Below, one piece after another: positions 11,697 through 22,800 of a stretch of 60,000 nucleotides of DNA. Location: the NCBI GenBank assembly GCA_914767715.1, contig OU612065.1, positions 8,992,001 through 9,052,000 on the forward strand, read 5' to 3'. The DNA is from Membranipora membranacea (Eukaryota; Bryozoa; Gymnolaemata; Cheilostomatida; Membraniporidae). A model generated the notes under the pieces. That model was given only the letters and a program-made list of their open reading frames with translations. It ran no database searches and had not been told where the DNA came from. The position numbers and the translations under genes are program-made. The first letter of the stretch is position 1. Each line of letters starts with the position of its first letter.

Positions 11697-14600
11697 ATGG
11701 CATACTTCTGCAGGAACTTTTTGAGTTATGCATACCTTATCATTATTTCGCTGTTCAAGTTTTCCATCTCGCAAAGTGAGTATAGGGCTGTTCTCTGTTA
11801 AACGCACCCTCCTTGTCAGTTCGGCCCTACCATCTCATACAGGAGAGGTATACACCCGAGGGTGCTGGGGGCTGGAACAATCAACAATAAAAGCTCCCCC
11901 AGTGGGACTCGAACCCACAACGCCTGCGGCACTAATCGCCTGGCAGTGAATAGCAAGCGCGCTAACCGATTGCGCCATCTCACCATCCCCAAAAAAGAAT
12001 GGGTCGATGGCGCTAATTAGATAGCCCGCTATTCACTACTCGGAGTTGTGTTCTCTCATCCCACAGCACATTCCAATCCACCATTGCCACCCTATGAAAC
12101 ACAGCGTACGTGTTAGGGTTATTGGCCTTACATGGCCCATTGCTGGGACCCCTTGTAGTAGGTTTAGCTGTCTTTCCAGCTTGTCAGCATGTCTTTCCAT
12201 GCTGTCACATGTCTTTCCATGAGTCAGTCAGTAGACAAGTACACAGGAGAGGTATACACCCATGGGGGCTGGAACAATCAACAATCTCATACCATCTCAT
12301 ACATATTGAATCCGTGTGACTTACATTAAACCTTCTGTAACAATCGTGGCTGCTCCTTGCATAGCTTCTGTGTTGGAATAACAGAATAAGTAGAGCGGGC
12401 TATTGCAATTTTATACGCTGAAGCTAAGCCAAAAAGAAAGTAAATCCAATTTAATGATTAATCTTCCTTTTTTCAGGCTCTTTCCTGTACAGCTACGGAT
12501 CTGGAGCAGGAGATAGCGCCTCCCCTGCTGCAGACGATGACTGCTCAATCTCATACACACATACCATCAGAATGTTTGGTGTAGATTACAGTGATATTAG
12601 GGTATGCCTTTATACTATTGGCACGGCTTAGTGCGGTGAATTCTGCCCAAAAATCCTTTGGTTTTAATTCAGCCTGACTGGCTGTCTTATACAAGCCGTC
12701 TATTCTAACCTTAGCTCCAATATCCTATCATGCCCTTACCATGCTAACCAATTTTGCAAGGAATGTGTTTAATCTCATTGTATATGTACCAGTTTAGTTA
12801 AACAATATGTGAAATCATCTTTTTCTCAAAAAAAGGAAAAGAGGAGTTTGCATTCTTGAACAAGTACTGATACTCATACTGAGATTTGCTCTATTATTCT
12901 GAGATATATAGTTATTCACAGTATATTATTTGTCTGTTGAATCCAGGTATGCACCAATGGGATCTTGACGCTGGATAATGATTACACTGCATTCACACCG
13001 AACTCGTTTCCACTGAGCACAGGTGTACCTATTATAGCACCATTCTGGGGTGATTCTGATCTCAGATTGGGTGGAAATCTCTGGTCCAGAGAACTAACTG
13101 CTGACCTTGACATTCTAGGCAATGCTTCTGATTACAGTAGGTGATATTTATTGACACTGACATTAACAATATTTTGTACAAGGCAGGAGGCTGAACCTGT
13201 CCCTTCTTCTTCACCAAATACATCTGATAACCCCAGAAAAAAACATATCACTACACATCATCACCACTCATTGTCACAATTTTCATTTGAACAAATTTCT
13301 TTGTTTTTTCACCTTCAGATTTGCTGTATTTAATTCAATGGAAGGAAATAACAAATTGGTGATATTTCAAACTCTGTGTATTAAGATTTAGTATAACTGG
13401 CTTGTAACCTGTATATGTTAGGGAATTATTCTCAATGGAAAACAAACGGTGTTTGGTGTTCTAATCAAATTTACATATTCCCTACACTGTTTTTTTTTTT
13501 CAGTCTCCGATGCTTACAAGGTCTCATTTGATGCGGAGTGGGCGGTGCTGGTCACATGGTTTGAGATCCTGGGATATGGCTCACTAGATTACGCGGTATG
13601 TAGGTCAATCCTAACTTTGAGAGTCAAAAATTTCTTTTATAATGTTTTAGCAATATGATTGCCATGTACTTTAACTCCGTGTTTTCCTCTCTTTAACAGG
13701 CTTTGAATACATTTCAAGCCATCATCCTGACCAGTAGCTCAGACACTTACGCCATATTTCTCTATGATGTCATAGGCTGGACACATGGCTCAACTAATGT
13801 GGTGCATGCACAGGTATGTACTGGTCTTACTATATGTCGTACAATACAACATAGCCAACTCATAAAGGTGGTAATGTGCTGAAATCTAGCTTTGTCATGT
13901 GGCTACTTTTTTGTTTTGTAAGTAGCCTGGTAACAAGGCTAGCTGATATTTACATATACCAAATGGGTCCGTGCCACTAAGTATATTTATACATTCTTAT
14001 TAGGTTGGGTTTGATGCTGGAGATGGAACTAACTCCTATGCTGCGCCCACATCTCAGACTGAAGATGTAGCCGACATTGGATCAGGCTCAAATATCAACA
14101 GCGTGGGCTTATATGTATTTAAGCTGTCAGATCCTACCATTTCAGTCCCAGGTAAGTCAATTGACAGTTTACATACTCCATGAAAAGTCAACTCCATAAA
14201 AAGCAACCCAAAATTAAATTGAAGAGCACCAGCCTTAGAACTCTGGGTCAAACGAGTAATTGATTCTACAAGGTAGTCAAACCTTAGCGAATCATATAAT
14301 GTTGCTATTAAAATTGACTCCTTAACCTATCAGACAACTTCTTTCAATCAATCTTATCCTGTTCAGATCAAAGCGGGACAACAGCTGCACCACAAGCTAC
14401 AACCACAAAGCCCCATATCACCCATACACTAATCACATCAACTCTCAAACAACAAGCCAGTACTTCAAATCAACTTACCACCACAGAATTCAAAACTGTA
14501 ACAGCCAAAAGATCATACGGATCTCAGACAACTACATCCAGTGTCCCTTCAACTACATCTAGTGTCCCAACAACACAGTTAATGAATCATGATTATTCAA

Positions 14601-15157
14601 CAACTACCATAGCAGCAGTGACGTATACTAGACAAACCCTCTCTCCTCTATCTACAAGTGATACATTACCCACCACTAGACCACCCACAGGGCGGACAGC
14701 TGCTCAGGAGAGTGGTACCACCACCTCTAGACCTGTATCCAGTAAAGTCATAGCTGCGGCTGTTGTGTGTGCTGTACTGTCTTTAGCCACCCTGTCAATA
14801 ATTATTTCCCTGCTCTTTTATCGGAAGCGAAAGGACAATGAAGTTTTTGATGATGAAATATTCTCTCCTAGTAATGCACCTATACATCATATTTATCCTG
14901 GAGAAATACCAGATTTCTGGTGTGAAGCGATTGTTGATCCTTGTAATCTAATTACCGAACCAGTTGACGCGAATGTGGTTTACTCGATACCAGCCGTCTC
15001 AGCACCTACTGTATTGATTACTAAACAAAAGGATGGAGTTTTACCTCCATTAAGAAATCCACCAAAAGTAAATGCTCCTTTGATGGACATGAGGGTTGTT
15101 GATTATGAGATCGAAAATATCAGTGACAACAATACTCTTTCTGTACCAAGTGTTTAA
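11697..15157 (+). CDS. Type I membrane protein with a single NIDO (nidogen-like) domain
   Basis: Predicted cell-surface glycoprotein, 512 aa. Exons: 11697-11775, 12477-12601, 12947-13136, 13504-13595, 13700-13813, 14004-14151, 14367-15157. Exon 1 encodes a signal peptide (MAYFCRNF... LIIISLFKFSISQ); this upstream ATG is chosen because it alone gives a hydrophobic leader in the right phase. Exons 2-6 encode one NIDO domain: SFLYSYGSGAGD, then RVCTNGILTL, PIIAPFWGDSDLRLGGNLWS, WAVLVTWFEI, FQAIILTSSSDTYAIFLYD and VGFDAGDGTNSYAAP. NIDO domains occur in nidogen, tectorin and mucin-4-type matrix proteins. Exon 7 gives a Thr/Ser-rich, mucin-like stalk, one membrane span (VIAAAVVCAVLSLATLSIII) and a tail of about 115 residues with several Tyr. 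The NIDO module has the same exon phases (1,0,1,0,0,1) as the next gene, so the two are paralogues. A composite SINE sits in intron 1. Confidence 0.88.
11840..12190 (-). repeat. Composite tRNA-derived SINE, copy 1 (minus), in intron 1 of the single-NIDO gene
   Basis: Almost base-for-base the reverse complement of 15343-15705. Read on the minus strand it has a body of about 200 bases (AAACCTACTACAAGGGGTCC ...), a T-rich stretch, then a tRNA-like part with box A GGCGCAATCGGTTAGCGCG and box B GGGTTCGAGTCCC, and a tail with TTGTTGATTGTTCCAGCCCC. The T arm is perfectly paired, but no acceptor stem forms, so this is a repeat and not a tRNA gene. The low divergence from copy 2 suggests recent activity. 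Confidence 0.85.
12243..12290 (-). repeat. Short extra copy of the SINE tail
   Basis: AGGAGAGGTATACACCC ... GGCTGGAACAATCAACAAT repeats the terminal segment of the adjacent SINE (about 11839-11890) in the same orientation. The full element is therefore bracketed by two copies of its own tail, as expected for nested insertion or unequal duplication. Confidence 0.7.
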
Positions 15158-15254
15158 ATTTTGTCTGCATTTTTCTTTTTACAATTACAGCGTTTACGAT
15201 AAACTTCTTTTGTTATTAGCTATTATTGCACAAAATCAATTATATATAATTCTC

Positions 15255-15260
15255 AATAAA
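15255..15260 (+). promoter_or_regulatory. Polyadenylation signal AATAAA of the single-NIDO gene
   Basis: AATAAA lies about 100 bases after the TAA at 15155-15157, in AT-rich DNA and before the downstream SINE. This is the expected distance for a 3' UTR end. Confidence 0.6.
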
Positions 15261-15342
15261 CTTTCTTGGCGCCTCATTTCTCCTACTTGTGATGCCTACA
15301 GGTGCACAAGCGTGTGACTGAAACTAATATTGCTTATTTGAC

Positions 15343-15705
15343 AGCTATTGCTGGAAAGACAGCTAAACCTACTACAAGGGGTCCCAGCAATGGGCCATGT
15401 AAGGCCAATAACCCTAACACGTACGCTGTGTTTCATAGGGTGGCAATGGTGGAATGGAATGTGCTGTGGGATGAGAGAACACAACTCCGAGTAGTGAATA
15501 GCGGGCTATCTAATTAGCGCCATCGACCCATCGACCCATCGACCCATTCTTTTTTGGGGATGGTGAGATGGCGCAATCGGTTAGCGCGCTTGCTATTCAC
15601 TGCCAGGCGATTAGTGCCGCAGGAGTTGTGGGTTCGAGTCCCACTGGGGGAGCTTTTATTGTTGATTGTTCCAGCCCCCAGCACCCTCGGGTGTATACCT
15701 CTCCT
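15343..15705 (+). repeat. Composite tRNA-derived SINE, copy 2 (plus)
   Basis: Plus-strand copy of the element at 11840-12190. Order: body of about 200 bases from GCTGGAAAGACAGCTAAACC, a 9-base tandem (CATCGACCC, about three units here and one in copy 1), a T run (TTCTTTTTT), the tRNA-like head (box A near 15570-15590, box B near 15631-15643) and the tail ending about 15705. The body comes before the tRNA-like part, which is not the usual tRNA-first SINE order. It lies just downstream of the single-NIDO gene, so the two copies form an inverted pair around it. Confidence 0.85.
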
Positions 15706-16848
15706 ATTTGGTTTATCTGATATTACCTTGCAACCGCTTGTATTCTTAAAAAGTCCTTTTTTGTTCTTTTTACTGTGCTAGGATTTTTATCAAATCAAGA
15801 AAAGATGGTGTCTACATTTGATATTACTTCGATGAACTTGCTTCTATACAAGCCCTGTTTCATTCCCCCTTCTTAGCGGTAAAGCTGACTTTGCTGATGT
15901 GTGGATAACGTCAGCAGAAGCATCTTGCATAAACTGTTCCAGCAATTGTCTGTGCCTGACACATGATAAGAAAAACTGGTAACAGTAAAAAATTGTAGTT
16001 ATGGAAAAAGTAACTCAATATGTTAGACATTGATAATTATATACATTTGCTGTCCTATGAAAAATACCATGCAAGGTCCACGTCATGATTGTATGAGAAG
16101 GTTATAGAAAGTTGTAAATTATCAATGTTTCAAAACATCAATTTTTCATGTCATGCCTTTTTCTGTAGAGTATTGCCACAATAGAAATTTCTCATCCCTT
16201 CAAAGTGTGACTTGACTATGAAAAACCTGACTCTAGGGCCTAGAGTCTAGGGTGACATCATCCACTGGTGTGAAATTGTGGATCAATGGCAAATCATGAT
16301 TAAATATCATCACCATATAATTTAGTGCGAGTAATTGAATCCAGTAGATAATTTGATGGTCGTTGTTTTACTGATTGTAATCCAGTTAACCCTTCTTAAA
16401 CTCAGGTGGTGGGGGGTACTTACGATGGTGTGTAGCAATGCATGTATCGGACGCGAAGCCTTTATACCAGCTACACTACAACTCCGAAAGGAACGAACCG
16501 GTTCAAGTATGCCTCTGATTATATTGATTATCACTGATTGGGTTGAAGCGTACTTATCGATGTTCTCTAATTAATTAAATAGATGGTCTCGAATTAAACA
16601 CACAATATACCAGGTAATGCAATATATCATCTGGTATATTTCATTTCAATACATCAGGTAATAAGAATATTGCGTGGTATATTATTGCGTAATTAATTAG
16701 ACTAAAAATGAGCTTCTAAATTCTGACAAGCTCGTCGCTGGGTTTGTGGCGCAAGTGTGGCAATATCACATGGAAGGTTGGCTAAGGATATTGCAGTTGA
16801 CATTTATGTTCTCAAGAGGAACGTTGCATAACTAACATTGGTTTTCTA
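15706..16848. other. Intergenic spacer between the two NIDO genes
   Basis: About 1.1 kb, AT-rich, with no open frame resembling a known family. It contains a palindromic AT-rich patch near 16600-16690 (a variant of ATATACCAGGTAATGCAATATA read in both directions) that may be a small repeat. It should hold the promoter of the four-NIDO gene. Confidence 0.45.
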
Positions 16849-19800
16849 ATGATGCAAAAAATAAATTTGCTGGGGCTTAGTCTGCTGTGTGTTGTTTTGT
16901 CACAGTACAAGGTTTTTTCATCCCTTCAAAGTAAGTTATCATCATGCAGCGTTTGTAAACCATGACCTACGCTAAACTGCTGAGTGACATCAGACTTTTT
17001 TTTGGTGACTCATATTTTGCTTCCTCATCCATAATTGCTATTGCCATTTATGCATTTTATTATTATTATTTTTCTTTACCATTACATATTATGAAAAGAA
17101 AACTATGCCTTGATGTTGAGATATAATTTTTGTAAATAATTAATACATAACGAAGAGAACAATATGATTTTTTTTATCGCTAATATAATACCTATTTTCA
17201 TTTGTGCTTGACAGGGACGACATTATTTAAGTATGGATCAAAAGCAGGGGATGCTTTGCTCGACCCTGCAGATGACGCATGCGGACTCAGATTTAATAAA
17301 CCCATTGCTATGCTCGGGTACTGGAGGAGAAGCTTATATGTGTGTAATTTCTGAGAACAATCAGTAGGCGATGTTTACTGAAAACTGAGCATGTCATGTA
17401 CATTGAATACTGAAACCTTAAACCAACAAATTGGAGTGTGCTTAGCTAAAGAAATCAGAAAACCTGTCATTTTTACTGAGCAGTTATATGTTAAAACTCA
17501 CTTAAAATTTCCATTCCTATTATTTTTACGCCAGAACAATCTTCACCTGTTTCTAAAATTTCTCGCAATCAATTTGACTTGACCATACACTTTTAATGAA
17601 ACAGCCTTATCTGACTTGAAGGTTTGTACGAATGGTATCCTGTCACTGGACGGATCATATCCTCGTTACAATGATACAAAAATGCCATTCTACACCAACG
17701 GATACGGAATCATCGCAGCATTCTGGGCCGATGTCAACACCGATGTCAACACCAATGGTGGCGGGAATATCTGGGCCAGAGAGACAACAGACTCGGACAT
17801 TGTACACAGGATAACTTGGACAAGTAAACTAACCACCACCACTCACCATTAACTACGTATTTTTTTTAACTCTTATCATCCGAGGCAGGATTGTGAATCT
17901 GTTTTTTTTCTTACACTTCACTTGCAGTATTTTTTGATTTTGTTCTCAAGTTGGAGAAGCTGAGAATGTGGATTTCACTCCAGATTGGGTAATTGTGGTG
18001 ACTTGGCAGGATGTGGTTCCAAATGGATCAATTCTTTCGGGGGTGAGTTGATATGCCTGTCAGGATCCCAGTTATCACATGTTATTAAACTCCTATGTTA
18101 CATGCACATCGACATAGGAGTATTCCCCATTTCAAGATACATACAATACAATTCACTAAAATAATAAAAGTAATTAAGAAGTTATCTGAGTCTCTTTTGT
18201 CTTCTATTCACAAGTTTTTTTTTCAGGTTACAAACACTTTCCAATGTGTGGTTGCTGTAAGAGGAGCAATCACGTTCGTCTTCTTTCTCTATGAAGATTT
18301 GCAATGGACTACACATAATCCCAACAATAGTCATACTATGCATGCTAGAGTAAGTTTACGTATCCAGTTGTTTTGTGGTTATTATTAGTTCTATTATTTA
18401 TTATTATGTTATTATTTATGATATATGTCAGCCGGGTAATATAGTATCAATTTCTGATAACTGGATTTGGAAATAATGCTTGTTTACGTCATTAACAATT
18501 TATGTTTTGTAGGTCGGTTTCAACTCAGGAATATCAAGACTCTTTTTCCAAATAACAGATTCCAAATCAGCTGCTATTCAGGAGATTGTGAACGGATCAA
18601 ACATTGGAATACCTGGCGAGTGGTTGTTTAGCATTCAATCTTCTAAATATGGTGTAGTTCAGCCCAGTAAGTTCAGCAATGGACCAAAGGTACTTTGTAT
18701 GTGTGTTGCTGTGATGCTATCCATAATTCAGATGAAAGTTAAAGTGCAACATTTATAAGGAGTTCTAATGTTCAGTGGTCAGAAGTCATCCCTATTGGTC
18801 TTTATACGCGCAAAGTTTCCATTCAATTTGGGGGTGACTGCGATTATGTAAGCAATTTCGATTTTAGTAAAACTAGATCAGTGCTCTTCTCCTCTCCAGA
18901 GAGGAACCAGTTCGATAGACCAGATAAACCACTTGTATGTTCAGTCAGAGCTGGCTGCCATAAACACTCTCAAACACACACCGGGTCAATTTAAATTTAT
19001 TACATAAATTGATTTTTTTTTTTTATTATTGATGAGACATTCTCTCTTCCAGGAATGATTCAAAGCTACTTTCAGAGAAATTCAGAGCTCCAGCAGTTTG
19101 CTGGGGATATGAGTGTGCTTTTTATTGGATGAAGATATTTTGCCGATCAAGTCCCTTGGACATATTATGTGATAGAATGTTCTAAGCTATTTATATTTAC
19201 TTTTAGATCCAAAGAACTTCATTGGCTATGGATTAAAATATGGGGATAACATTCTGCGGCAAAGCAGCCAAACTAGATGCATCGTATATGACCAGAATAT
19301 CACTGCTTTTATCTCTAACTACAATGCCGTAGAGGTGAGTACTGTCTGTCGGTAGTCATAGTTGTGGGTATAGAGTGCTTCCCTTGTCAGTAAAAGGATC
19401 TAGGGACAAAACTAAACATTGTCAATCATCGGTTTAGAACATTCCATTTCAAAACTTGCAACAGATTATCCTTTTGTTTCCACCAACCATCACATCAATA
19501 TAAGCCAGGCGGTGGAGTGAGGCAGTGCAACATAAACATTAACATCGACCTCACCATTTTATCTGATTATAGATTTGCTTCGACGGTATCATAAATCTGT
19601 ACGGCAGCACTAATGCTTCTATACTACCTTATAATCTGCATGTTGATTGGACAACTGGTGGGTATTTAACTACAAGGGTAAGCAATTCCACAGGAGATCT
19701 CAGGGAAGCTTCCTGGATGGGTAAGGAAAATGTTTTGGTTGACTAGTCAAGTTTGATTTTGATCAAAAAAATTCTTTATCATGTTTATATTTCGTCAAAT

Positions 19801-22800
19801 GCAAACCGTGCACAAGATCTTTTTTTCACACCTTTTGTCTTGTTACAGCTGAAAAAGTAAAGCCACAGTAGACACTGTATAGTTGAGTTAAGCTACAAAA
19901 TCCTGAATTACCACAATAGCGTTAGACTTTTACCACTACTGTTCAGATTCGATTCAGATACTGGTTAGATTCAACGAAACGTATCTGATTCCGTGTTTAT
20001 CTAGATGTCTATGTCTGAGGAAATATTGTTTTCTATTGTAGTGTCAGAAGGGTTTGACTCACATTTCACGGCTGAGTTGGTTGTAGTGGCAACATGGAGG
20101 AATATCATGGCAAATGGCTCCACAGTGGCTGCTGGGGTTAGACTTTAAAACTCCGTAATCTTGATGAGACCAAAAATGAGCATCATACATGACATAAAAA
20201 TGAGGAATTTTTTTGTTACTGAATGCCAATGAAGCATTATTATTGGACTGGAACCTTTTCACCAAGTAAATAGTATAAAGAATTCTGCTTTCTTGTTTTG
20301 TAGGTCAACTCGTATCAATGTGTGTTGGCTTTTAATTCTGGTGGAGACAACTATGCAGTGTTCATATATGGATATCTTCTCTGGGACAGTTATCGAAAAG
20401 GAAACAGACACAGTCTAATCTATGCAAAGGTATAACCAAGGAGTTACTCCTCGGTATAACTCACCACTATAAATTGTGCACAATAGATTTTCTGAGTGCA
20501 TTATACAATAAATAAGTACAATACAACTGATAAATTTTAGGTTTTAGTTCATTCCGACTCTCTCTTCCAGGTTGGGTATGAGGAGGTTGATGGCTCACAC
20601 AACATTCAGCTTCCTGGCTCTCAAACTTCAGATGTCACAGACTTGAGAAGAGGATCAAATATAGGTCTGAAAGGATGTTGGGTTTTGAGATTTGGGGATG
20701 GAGGAGTTGATGGATCACCTTTAGGTAATTAATATACTTTAACCATATGACATAAATCAAAACAATTCTTTGTTCCTTAATGTTAAGATTTAACTTCAAA
20801 AGATGTGTCATTAAACAGTTTAAGGTGAACCACTTAAACTATGATCCTCTTTTTCAGATGGAAAGGAGTATTTTATATCCTATGGCAACAACACCGATGA
20901 TGATAAGTATCCCGTCGCCTCTTTAGATTCATGTAATGTTACATACAACAGACAAATGAGGATGTTTGGCCATGTTTATAGCAGTTTACATGTAAGATCT
21001 CATTTAAATACGTAGTCAGGCATGTAAGTTGGGAACAATGTCAGGTTTTTAGTAGCAGCCAACTTTGTTTAGGAAGTTACGTCGGGAGTGGCCTGTCATG
21101 CTAAGCTTGTCAATTTGGGCTAAGTTAGTAGTCGATATGGCTTGATCCTGTTGCCTCCATTGGGAATTGCTCCACCCCCACAAGGAGAGGGAAGGCAACC
21201 CCGATTGCGCTGTTCCCAGGGTTGAACTTGAACTTGGTATGTAGCAAGGTATCAATTTGCCGGACTTTATACGCAGGCCAACATGGCGTCTTGAGTCATC
21301 TTTTGTAAAAAGATATGATGTCTCTTCCGATAACGAAAATTTTAGTAATGGGCTGTCTTATCTTTTAATTGTCATCTCAAAAACTGAAAAAACGAATATG
21401 GTACAGCATCGTAACTGATTTTCTTTCCAGATTTGCACTGATGGAGTGATGAGCCTTGATGGGAAGATCTTAAGCCACGTTCCTGAGAGCTTCCCCTTCA
21501 CTCACAGAGTTGGGATCATTGCGCCACTTTTTGCTGATGCTGATCTCACGAATGGTGGAATTATCTGGTCACGAGGAACAGCTGACGGCGATGTGCTGGA
21601 GAGAATCTCTAAATCTGGTGAGTAAAAAGCCACAAACTAATGTAAGCACTTACCTACCCACCTCAGCACTTTGGTGAATTGTACTACCATGTCTATATCA
21701 CAGACGCCAAATGTTACACGTGCGTTATGCAAACTTATTATAGTAAATGTTGCATATCCTTTGGGGAGTACCATTTTATCGGCTAGAGTTGTATTGGTGA
21801 ATAATAAAGCTACAGAGCTAAGGTGATTCATTACTTCATTCGCTTTTTAAACATATTTGTTGTCTTCTATTTGCAGTAAATCAAGCTTTTCATGGAATCT
21901 TTGATGCTATGTGGGCACTGGTAGTCACATGGGAAGGGTTGGTGGCCAACGGATCCACTTCTGATTCAGTGGTCAGTTTCTACTTAAGATTCATAATGCA
22001 TGCATACCATTTGAATGAAGTATATCAACGCCACCATTATGCCAGCAAACAACAAAATACCTCTTTTTAGATACTTGAACCTTGTTAAAATGTTGATCAA
22101 TTCGCTCAAAATAATATTTGAATGTGACTTATCCTCCCATGCTAAACTTTTTATTTTAGACGAATACATTTCAGTGTATTTTGGCCATGGATGATTCTCT
22201 GAATACTTATGCTCTTTTCATATATGGACGCCTCAATTGGATGGCAACAGGTGAACATGGTCAGAGCAAGGCAGCGCAGGTAATATCGTATCTTTTTAGT
22301 TTTGAACTGTTTTTTATATTTTAATAGTTCAGTTCAGCTCAGCTCAGTGGTAAGCACGCCTGCCATATGACCAGCCGGGTATGGGTTCAAACCCGATCCA
22401 GGACCGAAAGTCGTATCGACTTTGACTGATCACATAGTCCCTTCAGATCAGGACTTAAAATAATGGAGGTCTTCTGTATGTACAGCAACATTATATTTAT
22501 TGACTGCCATAATTATTTCAATTAATGTTTTCCATTAAGCGCCAAACAAAGAAGAAAAGAAAGAACAAAGACTCAATTCAGAAAAAAAAATCTATATGTT
22601 ATCTATAATAAAACATATATGCCAGTGATATTAAGATTATTCATTCTGCAAATGTAACCATTCATGGTCAAAAATCTTTATATAGTTGCATTTCAAATGC
22701 TGCGATTCAAATATCATAGGTTTTGTTCAACAATCGCTTTCAATGAGACCACCTTAGTACAATTGTGTGATGTCCATTGTGAAATCATCTTCCTCAGTGT

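Noticed and set aside
15302-15517. Plus-strand frame of 71 codons beside the single-NIDO gene
   Set aside because: It lies within the composite SINE and is therefore repeat sequence.
15561-15655. Apparent tRNA gene with good box A, box B and T arm
   Set aside because: No acceptor stem pairs, the middle is too long, and an almost identical copy lies at 11840-12190 with the same flanks. It is the tRNA-derived part of a SINE.
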